From Pseudomonadota bacterium (GTDB lineage Bacteria; Pseudomonadota; Gammaproteobacteria; Competibacterales; Competibacteraceae): a stretch of DNA of 11,919 nt. Position 1 is the stretch's first letter; every line of letters begins with the position of its first letter. The position numbers were made by a program, and so were the translations under genes. The notes beneath the pieces are model-generated. The model was given only the letters and a program-made list of their open reading frames with translations. It did no database searches and was not told the DNA's origin. The DNA lies in NCBI GenBank assembly GCA_018262135.1, contig JAGTSD010000019.1:1-11919 (forward strand), read 5' to 3'. Shown piece by piece: positions 1 through 6,273 of this stretch.

Positions 1-319
1 GCACGATCTTGCCTTCACCCTGCGCGAGATCCACACTGCCCTTGCGCCGGGGGGTTTGGTTGTCGCATCCGAATGCGTGCGTCCCTTCCCCGGTCGGACG
101 GTCCATGTCGAATTCGTCTTTCAATTGCTGGAATCCTTCCGTTCGCCCGTCCTTCACCCGGCGTGGCGACCCACTGGCGGATTCCTGACCCCCGAACAGT
201 GGACGACGGCGTTTCGCGCGGCCGGATTCGTGGACCCGTTCGTCTGGCCGGATATCCCCCGGATTCGCGATTACTACCCGGCGTTCGTCGTGGCTGCGGT
301 CGGCGCGACCCGGCTCTGA
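1..319 (+). CDS. Class I SAM-dependent methyltransferase, C-terminal part (5' end outside window)
   Basis: The frame is open from the left edge (first full codon at base 2) to a TGA at 317-319, giving 105 residues without the N-terminus. The visible part begins with the typical late-Rossmann pattern of a class I methyltransferase, LREIHTALAPGGLVVASE, where the APGG turn precedes strand beta-5. It ends with a family-like tail containing GFLTPEQW, an AAGF turn and a final YPAF. The SAM-binding glycine loop would lie upstream of the window. The substrate cannot be told from this fragment. It converges on the UbiE-like gene with only 5 bp between stops, so there is no room for a terminator. As aryl polyene clusters often carry methyltransferases that decorate the aryl ring, membership of the cluster is plausible but not shown. 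Confidence 0.75.
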   Translation, partial: HDLAFTLREIHTALAPGGLVVASECVRPFPGRTVHVEFVFQLLESFRSPVLHPAWRPTGGFLTPEQWTTAFRAAGFVDPFVWPDIPRIRDYYPAFVVAAVGATRL

Positions 320-324
320 AAATG

Positions 325-1080
325 CTATGCGCCGCTGCTCTTGCGCCCGAAGTAGGCGCGGAACAGGTCAAATTCCACGTGGCAGCCCGCTTCGGCGAAA
401 CCGGCGGTCCGGATGGCCTGGAGGATGGTTTCGGGCGGGACGCAATTCTCGATCGTATCCCAGTAGTAGTGCATGAGGGTTTGCAGATCCCGCTGGCCGG
501 TAGTCAGCCAGCCGAGCAGCGGCACCAGCCGGCCCAGATAGAACTTGAGCAGGGCGCGTTTGACCGGATGGGCGGGCCGGGTGATTTCCAGGATCAGCAG
601 CACCCCGCCCGGCCGCAGCACCCGGTGGAACTCGTGGAAGGTGACGTTGAGATCGGCGATGTGGCGCAGCGCGTAGCCCATGCTGACCACATCGCAACAG
701 GCGTCGGCGACCGGCAACTGCTCCATCAGGCCCTGAATCAGCGGAATACCCAACAGCCGGCGCACTTCAGCCAGCATTCCGGCGCTGATGTCCAGCCCGA
801 TGACCGCCTGGGGATCGCCGGTGATGGTCAGCGCCTGCCGGGCCACCAGCCCGGTGCCGATGGCGACATCGAGCACGGTCATGCCCGGACGCAGTCCTGC
901 CTGCAGCAGCGCCCGGCGGCGATACCAGCTCCCGGAGCCGAACGACAGCAGCCGGTTGATGTGATCGTAATAGCGGGCGGTGCGGTCGAACAGCCCGCGC
1001 ACGAAGGCCGGTCGTTGCGCCAGATCGGGGTAGTAGTCCGGCAGCACCGGATGCGGTTCGAGCGGCTCGTTGGGTTTCAT
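325..1080 (-). CDS. UbiE/COQ5-like class I SAM-dependent methyltransferase
   Basis: A complete 251-residue protein, about the usual UbiE length. Near the N-terminus it has the UbiE-type segment FDRTARYYDHINRLLSFG (31-48). The SAM-binding motif I reads VLDVAIGTG (69-77), the acidic residue at the end of strand beta-2 is Asp97 in IGLDIS, and the post-motif segment is MGYALRHI (134-141) followed by VLRPGGVLLILE. UbiE methylates a ring carbon of the demethylated ubiquinone/menaquinone precursor. Here the gene lies 21 bp downstream of the chorismatase gene on the same strand, so the two are probably co-transcribed. It may therefore act on a hydroxybenzoate-derived ring, either that of the aryl polyene or a quinone. 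An AGGA lies 9 nt before the ATG. The methyltransferase fold is certain; the substrate is inference. Confidence 0.88.
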   Translation of the reverse strand: MKPNEPLEPHPVLPDYYPDLAQRPAFVRGLFDRTARYYDHINRLLSFGSGSWYRRRALLQAGLRPGMTVLDVAIGTGLVARQALTITGDPQAVIGLDISAGMLAEVRRLLGIPLIQGLMEQLPVADACCDVVSMGYALRHIADLNVTFHEFHRVLRPGGVLLILEITRPAHPVKRALLKFYLGRLVPLLGWLTTGQRDLQTLMHYYWDTIENCVPPETILQAIRTAGFAEAGCHVEFDLFRAYFGRKSSGA

Positions 1081-1101
1081 GGAGTGATGTCCTGGGGCGG
1101 T

Positions 1102-2079
1102 TTACCGGGTAGCGCTGGCCGCCAGCCCTTCGATTTCGATCAGCAGCTCCCGGCGGCAGATCTCGGCGCGCAGGAACAGCAGGGGAATATCCGGCCCAAA
1201 CGTTCGGGCGATCCGCTCGCGCGCCGGCGCTGGATCGAGGTCCGGACGGACGTACACCCGAAACAGCACCGGCTGCAGCGGCGCTGGCATTCGCTGGCTG
1301 GCCCGGGCGATCAGCGCAGCCAGATTCAGCAGGGTTTCGTCCAGTTGCGCCATCAGGTCGAGGTGCTGGCTGGCGTGGCCAACGACGCTGGCAGTGCCGG
1401 AAATGTAAAGGTGATAATCCTGTTCCCCCCAATGTTTCAGGATGGCCCGCGAGAACGACGGACTCTGCGGGCCGTACTGGCTCGGATAATGGAAGGCGCT
1501 CACCTGACGGGGATTTTCGATTTGCCAGCCGGGGCTACGGGCGGCCAGCGCGAACAACCGCAGGCCGGGTTCGCTGGTTCCAATGGCGGAGGCTGCCGGC
1601 AGATGGGTTTCCCGTTCGGCCCGCTCCGCCCGCAGGGCCGCGTGCCGGCCCACGCAAAACGCACGATACCGCTCCAGGCCACCCGCATCGCGGGTGATGG
1701 CGGAGAAGTAGTTCCAAACCCGCAGCACATGCGGATAGCCGCGGGCGCGGGCCGCCGCGAACAGCCGTTGATAGGCGACGGTGGTGAGGGGACTCAGCAG
1801 GTCTGGAGCGGATTCATCCAGATGGAGATGCAAAAACAGGGCGTCGCCATTATCCGCGTAATGCACCCCGTCCAGAACGCCGGTATGCGCCGACCGCGCG
1901 CCGAGCCAGATCTCGGCGGGTGCGCCGCCGCCCAGTTCGCACAGGGGAATGGCGCAAACGCGCGGATCGGCAGCAGGTGGGGATGGCGAACCAAACCGGA
2001 TCAGCGCCAGCAGGCGATCATCGTTCAACCAGGCGCTCGCGTGCGCCACGTCGCTATAAAAGACAGTGAAGGGTGTCAT
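1102..2079 (-). CDS. xanB2: XanB2-type chorismatase (chorismate lyase family making 3-/4-hydroxybenzoate)
   Basis: A complete 325-residue protein matching the XanB2/FkbO/Hyg5 chorismatase family. Recognisable stretches are YPHVLRVWNYFSAI (115-128), RYRAFCVGRH (137-146), ENPRQVSAFHYP (188-199) followed by YGPQSPSFSRA, and the C-terminal LRAEICRRELLIEIEG (303-318), which carries the family's conserved acidic residues. These enzymes have a trimeric RidA-like fold and hydrolyse chorismate. The XanB2 branch yields 3-hydroxybenzoate for xanthomonadin and 4-hydroxybenzoate for ubiquinone; FkbO/Hyg5 branches yield other products, and the branch cannot be settled by eye. The gene heads a two-gene minus-strand unit with the UbiE-like gene and is divergent from the ACP-led operon, consistent with starter supply. 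The ATG at 2079 has no clear Shine-Dalgarno, but no better in-frame start was found upstream. Confidence 0.9.
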   Translation of the reverse strand: MTPFTVFYSDVAHASAWLNDDRLLALIRFGSPSPPAADPRVCAIPLCELGGGAPAEIWLGARSAHTGVLDGVHYADNGDALFLHLHLDESAPDLLSPLTTVAYQRLFAAARARGYPHVLRVWNYFSAITRDAGGLERYRAFCVGRHAALRAERAERETHLPAASAIGTSEPGLRLFALAARSPGWQIENPRQVSAFHYPSQYGPQSPSFSRAILKHWGEQDYHLYISGTASVVGHASQHLDLMAQLDETLLNLAALIARASQRMPAPLQPVLFRVYVRPDLDPAPARERIARTFGPDIPLLFLRAEICRRELLIEIEGLAASATR

Positions 2080-2215
2080 GCTTGAAAGGCGCGCGAATCG
2101 GGCCAGCCCAGGGTGGAATGGGGGAGCAGGCTGGCTGGTTCCGGTGGTGGGAAGACTGGTTCGGCAGGCATTTATGCTTTGAAATTGGACAGTTGCGAGT
2201 TTTGACGGTCAGGCA

Positions 2216-2224
2216 TGGTATAGT
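2216..2224 (+). promoter_or_regulatory. Candidate extended -10 promoter for the ACP-led operon
   Basis: TGGTATAGT matches the extended -10 form (TGn followed by a hexamer differing from TATAAT at one base). It lies about 74 bp before the ACP start, in the AT-richest part of the 218-bp divergent region. A TTGACG at 2202-2207 is only 11 bp away, too close for a normal -35, so the promoter would rely on the extended -10. No good promoter for the minus-strand chorismatase gene could be picked out in the same region. Confidence 0.4.
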
Positions 2225-2297
2225 TTAGCGGTGAATTCGCAAGCCCTGATAGCATTGTCGCTGATCAGTCTTTCATTCCATTCTCACGAGGTCGCAA

Positions 2298-2567
2298 ATG
2301 GAAGCTCTTTCGTCGTTCGAGTTGGAGGTGGCTCGACTGCTGGTTGAGACCCTGCATCTGGAAGACATCCAACCGGAAGACATCGCGCCGGAGGAGGCGC
2401 TGTTCGGCGAGGGGCTGGGTTTGGATTCCATTGATGCGCTCGAACTGGCGCTGGCGATTTCCAAAACCTACGGCTTTCAACTGCGCTCCGAGGACAAGGA
2501 CAACCGGCGCATTTTCGCCTCACTGCGGGCGCTGAGCCAGCACATCGCGCAACAGCGCACCCGCTGA
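2298..2567 (+). CDS. Acyl carrier protein of the aryl polyene type II synthase
   Basis: An 89-residue acidic protein of normal ACP size. The phosphopantetheine attachment motif is GLDSIDALEL (41-50), with Ser44 as the expected attachment site. Helix I (VARLLVETLHLE) and the acidic linker before the motif also fit the fold. It would carry the aryl starter and the growing polyene chain for the ketosynthase, ketoreductase and dehydratase encoded downstream. It is the first gene of the + strand operon. GAGG at 2288-2291, 6 nt before the ATG, is a good ribosome binding site. Aryl polyene clusters usually have two ACPs; only one is seen here. Confidence 0.93.
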   Translation: MEALSSFELEVARLLVETLHLEDIQPEDIAPEEALFGEGLGLDSIDALELALAISKTYGFQLRSEDKDNRRIFASLRALSQHIAQQRTR

Positions 2568-2666
2568 AAACCGGTCGTTTGGGAGGGCCGGTCATTTGCA
2601 GCAAACCCTTTTGGCGCAGGACGGGCAAAGCTGGATCGTTGTTTTTACCATTTCCAATTCGTAGCG

Positions 2667-3587
2667 ATGAGCCGATTTGCATGGAGTACCGTATGCGTTC
2701 TGGTCGCCGTGGGGTTGATCCTGGCGCTGGTCGAGAATGTTTCGTACCAGGCCTGCCTGCTGGCGGGGCTCGGTGCATGTTATGTCGCGCTACTGGCAGC
2801 TGGCTCGCTGGTGCCCCGGCTGGATTTCTATCTGCACGCGGTGCGCCGCGGTCCGGCCGACCACCCCTGGGTGGCGTTGACTTTCGACGATGGTCCCAAT
2901 CCCGCCACCACACCGCTATTGCTTGAGCTGTTGCAACGCGAACGGATACCCGCCGCGTTTTTTTTCGTGGGCGAAGCAGCGCGCCGTTACCCGGATCTGG
3001 TGGCGCGAGCGGCCGCGGATGGTCACCTGATCGGCAATCACTCCGACCGGCACGGATATGGCTGGGCGGTTTCGTCCGCCGAGCAGATATTTGCCGAATT
3101 CGCGGCGGCCAGCCGGACGCTCGCCGGGATTCTGGGCCAGCCGCCACGTTTTGTGCGGACGCCGGCGGGCGTGTCGAGCCCGCATCTGGCCGATGCGCTG
3201 CAGCGGCTGCAACTTCGCAACGTTGCCTGGGACGTGCGCGGCCTTGAGGGTGTTTACCGCGATCCCGAGCGTATCGCAGCCTGGGTTGCCCGCCGGGGGC
3301 GCAACGGTTCGATTATCCTGTTGCACGAACTCTATTACGGTGTGTGTCATTTCAAACCTGGGCAGGTATTGGCGACCGCGCAACTGACGATCGAGCGGCT
3401 GCGTAGTCGTGGTTTTCATTTCGTGCGCCTGGATCGGTTGCTTGAGCAACCGGATCATGCCGCTGTATCGAGCGACCGGAATACGTCGCTGGAGACCGGT
3501 GCACTCCTGGTCGAGAAGGGCGCTGGCCAAGCGATGGGTTACTGTGACGTTGCCACGATCGCGTCCAGAGCGGGACGAGCCGGGTGA
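2667..3587 (+). CDS. Polysaccharide deacetylase (NodB homology, CE4), membrane-anchored
   Basis: A 306-residue protein with two hydrophobic N-terminal segments (about 8-22 and 28-48), then a NodB domain. Motif 1 is TFDDGPNP (72-79) with Asp74 and metal-binding Asp75. Motif 2 is HSDRH with His125 and His129. Motif 3 is RTPAG (164-168), and motif 5 is LLH with His220. All catalytic positions look intact, so it is probably active. CE4 enzymes remove N-acetyl (or O-acetyl) groups from sugars in the cell envelope. The last 45 or so residues, after RLDRLLEQP, are low in hydrophobic order and look like an unstructured tail. It follows the ACP by 99 bp and overlaps the acyltransferase start by 4 bp (GTGA). 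The Shine-Dalgarno before the ATG is weak. The sugar substrate is unknown; a glycolipid anchor for the pigment is my inference. Confidence 0.88.
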   Translation: MSRFAWSTVCVLVAVGLILALVENVSYQACLLAGLGACYVALLAAGSLVPRLDFYLHAVRRGPADHPWVALTFDDGPNPATTPLLLELLQRERIPAAFFFVGEAARRYPDLVARAAADGHLIGNHSDRHGYGWAVSSAEQIFAEFAAASRTLAGILGQPPRFVRTPAGVSSPHLADALQRLQLRNVAWDVRGLEGVYRDPERIAAWVARRGRNGSIILLHELYYGVCHFKPGQVLATAQLTIERLRSRGFHFVRLDRLLEQPDHAAVSSDRNTSLETGALLVEKGAGQAMGYCDVATIASRAGRAG

Positions 3588-4480
3588 GCCAGCAGTGGGC
3601 GCGGCTGCCGGAGCGTGGCACCCCGCTGATGTTGCGGCTGATTCGGTGGATCGCTCTGCATATTGGCCGGCCGGTGGGCCGCGCGCTGCTGTATCCCATC
3701 ACTCTGTATTTTCTGCTGACCGCTCCGGCGGCGCGGCGCGGATCACAGCGGTTCCTGCGGCGGGCGCTGGGGCGCGAGCCAGGCTGGTGGGGGGTATTTC
3801 GCCACATCCACTGTTTCGCCGCCACCATTCTGGATCGGGTGTACTTCCTGACCGGGCGGTTGCAACCGTTCGTCATCGAGATTTTTGGCGACCAGTTGAT
3901 CATCGAGCAGGCGGCGTCCGGACAGGGCTGCGTTCTGTTGGGATCGCACCTGGGCAGTTTCGAGGCGCTGCGAGCGATTGGCGTCACCCTCCGACACTTC
4001 CCGATTAAAATCCTGATGAATACGGGCCATAACCGGGATATTACCGAATTCCTCAACGCGCTGAATCCAGCGCTGGCCCAGGCCATCATTCCCATCGGTG
4101 GGCCGGATACGCTGCTCCGGGTTCAGGAAAGTGTGGCGCAGGGTTATATGGTCGGCGTGTTGGGAGATCGGGTGGTGGCAGGCGAAAAAACGGTGCGCGT
4201 CCGGTTTTTCGACCAGGAGACGGCGTTTCCCGCCGGGCCGTTGGTGCTGGCGGCGCTGGCGAATTGCCCGGTCATCCTGTGTTTTGGCCTGTATCGCGGT
4301 GGCCATCGTTACGAAGTTCATTTCGAGCGGCTGGCGGAGCGGATCGTACTCGACCGGAATCGCCGTCAGGAACAACTCGCGGTCTGGGTCCAACGTTACG
4401 CCGACCGGCTGGAACATTACGCCCGCCTTGCACCGTATAACTGGTTCAACTTCTATGACTACTGGGAGGAGGAGGCGTGA
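3584..4480 (+). CDS. LpxL/HtrB-like lysophospholipid acyltransferase family protein
   Basis: A 298-residue protein of the lipid A acyltransferase (LpxL/HtrB) superfamily. It has a hydrophobic segment near the N-terminus (about 34-48) and the HX4E catalytic motif in GSHLGSFEA (His122, Glu127). The later segment GDRVVAGEKTVRVRFF, followed by PAGPLVLAALA, matches the conserved Asp-Arg region of the family. The C-terminus PYNWFNFYDYW is typical of the versions found in aryl polyene clusters. It would transfer an acyl chain, perhaps the polyene itself, from ACP to a membrane acceptor at the inner membrane. The start chosen is the GTG at 3584, which overlaps the upstream stop as GTGA, the same pattern as three other junctions here. 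An in-frame ATG at 3629 is a possible alternative, as neither has a strong ribosome binding site. Confidence 0.88.
   Translation: MSQQWARLPERGTPLMLRLIRWIALHIGRPVGRALLYPITLYFLLTAPAARRGSQRFLRRALGREPGWWGVFRHIHCFAATILDRVYFLTGRLQPFVIEIFGDQLIIEQAASGQGCVLLGSHLGSFEALRAIGVTLRHFPIKILMNTGHNRDITEFLNALNPALAQAIIPIGGPDTLLRVQESVAQGYMVGVLGDRVVAGEKTVRVRFFDQETAFPAGPLVLAALANCPVILCFGLYRGGHRYEVHFERLAERIVLDRNRRQEQLAVWVQRYADRLEHYARLAPYNWFNFYDYWEEEA
4464..4475 (+). promoter_or_regulatory. Strong Shine-Dalgarno that fixes the GTG start at 4477
   Basis: GGGAGGAGGAGG lies inside the last codons of the acyltransferase gene and just before the GTG at 4477. Its AGGAGG at 4467-4472 leaves a 4-nt spacer. It supports the GTG start of the DUF218 gene over the in-frame ATG at 4528. 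Confidence 0.6.
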
Positions 4481-5172
4481 ATGGCATAGCGCCGGCCATC
4501 CGGCGGCGCTTCGCCCGGCAACTGGGCATGGGCTGGGACGGTCTGGCGATGCTGGCGCTGTCGAATCTATTGCTGCTGGCGACCCTGGGCTTGAGCGGGT
4601 TGTGGCTGTTGCACCGGGTTTGGCGGATTGCGCGCGACTCGCCGGTTGCCGGCATGGAGGGGGATTGGATCGTGGTGCTGGGCGCGCGATTGATTCACGA
4701 CCAGGTCGCGCCCGGCTACGCCCGCCGGCTGCGGCGGGCCGCCGCGCTGTACCATGCCGATCCCCGGCGGCGGGTTCTGCTGGTCGGCGGCCATACCGGC
4801 AGCAGCGTTAGCGAAGCCGAGCGCGGTCGGGAATGGCTGTTTGGACTCGGTCTGCCGGCGGCCAGTCTGTTCGTCGAGGATCAGTCCTTGAACACGCTCG
4901 ATAATCTGCGCCAGACGCGGCGCTTGCTGGGCGGGGATGGCGCGCGGCCTTTCGTGCTGGTGACCAGTCGCTACCATCTGGCCCGCAGTCAGGCGCTGGC
5001 GCACGGTCTCGATTTGCAGCCGGTGCCGTGCGCTGCCGAGGAATGCCTGTACCTCAATCCGCGGACGCTGTGGCGGCTCGGCCTGGAAGCCTGGTATCTG
5101 CACTGGTATGAGGTGGGCAAGGTCTGGTCGCGCTGGACCCACAATCGTCATAATCTGGCAAGGATTACCTGA
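4477..5172 (+). CDS. DUF218 / YdcF (SanA-ElyC-like) envelope protein
   Basis: A 231-residue protein with one transmembrane segment (about 22-46), then a DUF218 domain. Domain marks are IVVLGARL (65-72), LLVGGHTG (101-108), a SEAERGREWL helix, VEDQSLNTLDNL (133-144) and LVTSRYHLARSQ (161-172), which match the family pattern of an acidic-Ser-x-Asn-Thr loop and a Ser-x-x-His-x-x-Arg loop. Members such as SanA and ElyC act in cell envelope integrity; their chemistry is poorly defined. It starts with GTG overlapping the acyltransferase stop (GTGA) and has a strong ribosome binding site, so it is firmly in the operon. I do not know it as a standard aryl polyene gene; a role in attaching or handling the lipid-linked product is inference. 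Confidence 0.85.
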   Translation: MNGIAPAIRRRFARQLGMGWDGLAMLALSNLLLLATLGLSGLWLLHRVWRIARDSPVAGMEGDWIVVLGARLIHDQVAPGYARRLRRAAALYHADPRRRVLLVGGHTGSSVSEAERGREWLFGLGLPAASLFVEDQSLNTLDNLRQTRRLLGGDGARPFVLVTSRYHLARSQALAHGLDLQPVPCAAEECLYLNPRTLWRLGLEAWYLHWYEVGKVWSRWTHNRHNLARIT

Positions 5173-5174
5173 GA

Positions 5175-5705
5175 ATGGTCCACGGAAGTCACGGAAAACA
5201 CGGAAGGGAAGACTCGGAACAGGATGACCATGCCTCATCAACGGCTGGTTTGGGTGTTTTGGTGGATAAGAGGCAAATTCAAACCCTGATTCCTCATGCA
5301 GGCGCCATGTGCCTGCTGGAGAGGGTGACGGCTTGGGATGAGGACAGCATCGTGTGCGTGACTCAGACCCATCGTGATCCCGCCAATCCGTTGCGCCGCC
5401 AGGGCCGGTTGGCGATGCTGCACGCTTGCGAGTACGGCGCGCAGGCGGCGGCGATTCACGGCGGCCTGCGCGCCCGGGCAGCGGGGCAAAGCGCGCCGGC
5501 GGGTTATCTGGCCGCCTTGCGCGATGTCCGCTGGTTTGCCGAGGACTTGGCGGTGGTGGACGCCCCGTTGGAGGTCGCCGCCCGCCTGGTGCTGGGCGAT
5601 GCCGCCTACTGCATTTATGCGATTCAGGTCAGCGCCGCGAGCCAGCCGTTGGCGGAAGCCCGCATTACCATCGCGCCACAACCCGAAAACGGAGTTTGTT
5701 CGTGA
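5175..5705 (+). CDS. Hotdog 3-hydroxyacyl-ACP dehydratase (ApeI/ApeP-like, FabZ-related)
   Basis: A protein of up to 176 residues. The family-like part begins at about residue 31 with a segment ending IPHAGAMCLLERV (39-51), which contains a candidate catalytic His41. The central hotdog helix reads LHACEYGAQAAAIHG (82-96), with Glu86 as the likely acid. The domain continues with YLAALRDVRWF and ends at an ITIAPQP strand. It would remove water from the 3-hydroxyacyl-ACP intermediate to make each double bond of the polyene. The start is uncertain. ATG 5175, with AAGGA 10 nt upstream, is given because it is the only ATG. It adds about 29 residues read through a 9-bp tandem repeat (HGSHGKHG) that do not look like the family, so TTG 5259 or GTG 5262 could be the real start. 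The stop overlaps the next GTG. Confidence 0.85.
   Translation: MVHGSHGKHGREDSEQDDHASSTAGLGVLVDKRQIQTLIPHAGAMCLLERVTAWDEDSIVCVTQTHRDPANPLRRQGRLAMLHACEYGAQAAAIHGGLRARAAGQSAPAGYLAALRDVRWFAEDLAVVDAPLEVAARLVLGDAAYCIYAIQVSAASQPLAEARITIAPQPENGVCS
5181..5207 (+). repeat. 9-bp tandem repeat, three units beginning CACGGAA
   Basis: Three consecutive 9-bp units start at 5181, 5190 and 5199; each begins with CACGGAA and ends with GT, AA or GG. They fall in the junction between the DUF218 stop and the dehydratase domain and are translated as HGSHGKHG if the ATG at 5175 is used. A worn fourth copy (CTCGGAA) follows at 5213-5219. Similar CACGGAA-rich runs are common between genes in many bacterial genomes, so this is probably dispersed repeat DNA rather than coding sequence. 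Confidence 0.75.
5691..5694 (+). promoter_or_regulatory. Shine-Dalgarno that fixes the GTG start at 5702
   Basis: GGAG, 7 nt before the GTG at 5702, lies in the last codons of the dehydratase. The frame stays open far upstream (to 5426), but this site, the GTGA overlap and the signal peptide that follows place the start of the LolA-like gene at 5702. Confidence 0.55.
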
Positions 5706-6259
5706 AATGCTGGGCTGGGTTGTTACTTTACTGGCCGCTGGCGTGCATGGCCGCCGATGACGCGCTGTCCCAGGTCATGCGGGCGCTGGCAGCGGTGCCG
5801 GCAGTGGAAGCATCGTTCCGGGAGGAAAAGACCCTGGCGATGCTGGACACCCCGCTGGTCGCCAGCGGGGTGTTGTACTACCGCGCTCCCGATTTTCTGC
5901 GCAAGCGGACCCTGTATCCACACCCGGAGGATTACGAGGCTGATGGTCATTGGCTGACGGTCGAGACGCCGGATGCCGGGCGCCGGCAGTTCAATCTCAA
6001 TGGCTATCCGCAACTGCGCCCTTTCGTCGAGGCGATCCGCGCGACTCAGGCCGGCGACCAGGCGGCGCTGGAGCGTTATTACCAGTTGGAATTGTGGGGG
6101 ACGCCCGCCGACTGGAGCCTGCGCTTGACGCCCCGCGATACGGATGCCCAGCGCTACGTCGCCGCCATCGTGTTGCGTGGCCGGAATGGACGGATTGACA
6201 GCATGGAAACGCTGGAGCCGGACGGCGACCGCAGCCTGATGACGATCACTTCGCGCTGA
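5702..6259 (+). CDS. LolA-like outer membrane lipoprotein carrier protein
   Basis: A 185-residue protein starting at GTG 5702. It begins with a short signal peptide (KCWAGLLLYWPLACMAA, cleavage probably after Ala18), so it should be periplasmic. The mature part starts DDALSQVMRALAAVPAVEAS and continues with FREEKTL, GVLYYRAPDFLRK and a TVETP/FNLNGYPQL region. This is the LolA-like pattern of short amphipathic strands forming an open half-barrel that shields a lipid. LolA itself carries lipoproteins from the inner to the outer membrane; versions in aryl polyene clusters are thought to carry the pigment lipid. It sits between the dehydratase (4-bp overlap) and the MMPL exporter (14 bp), the usual pairing for such an export step. 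The frame is open upstream, but the ribosome binding site and signal peptide support the start used here. Confidence 0.85.
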   Translation: MKCWAGLLLYWPLACMAADDALSQVMRALAAVPAVEASFREEKTLAMLDTPLVASGVLYYRAPDFLRKRTLYPHPEDYEADGHWLTVETPDAGRRQFNLNGYPQLRPFVEAIRATQAGDQAALERYYQLELWGTPADWSLRLTPRDTDAQRYVAAIVLRGRNGRIDSMETLEPDGDRSLMTITSR

Positions 6260-6273
6260 GGCCAGCGTCCATC

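Noticed and set aside
73..2085. A 670-codon open frame on the + strand across the first 2 kb
   Set aside because: It lies antisense to the chorismatase and UbiE-like genes, which carry clear family motifs. Its translation is Gln/Arg/Gly-rich and without any domain, as expected for a mirror frame in GC-rich DNA.
2161..2200. Promoter for the minus-strand chorismatase gene, with CATAAA as -10
   Set aside because: There is no acceptable -35 hexamer at the right distance and no extended -10, so it was not listed.
2568..2600. Possible terminator after the ACP gene from ACCGG and CCGGT
   Set aside because: The stem is only 5 bp with a long loop and no T-tract follows, so it is not a convincing terminator.
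5230..5289. Mini-frame starting at ATG 5230 after AGGATGACC, about 19 codons
   Set aside because: It is out of frame with the dehydratase and too short. Trp/Val/Phe-rich content and no context suggest chance.
5426..5701. Upstream extension of the LolA-like frame
   Set aside because: It would overlap the dehydratase completely and bury the signal peptide. The GTG at 5702 has a good ribosome binding site and the usual GTGA overlap.
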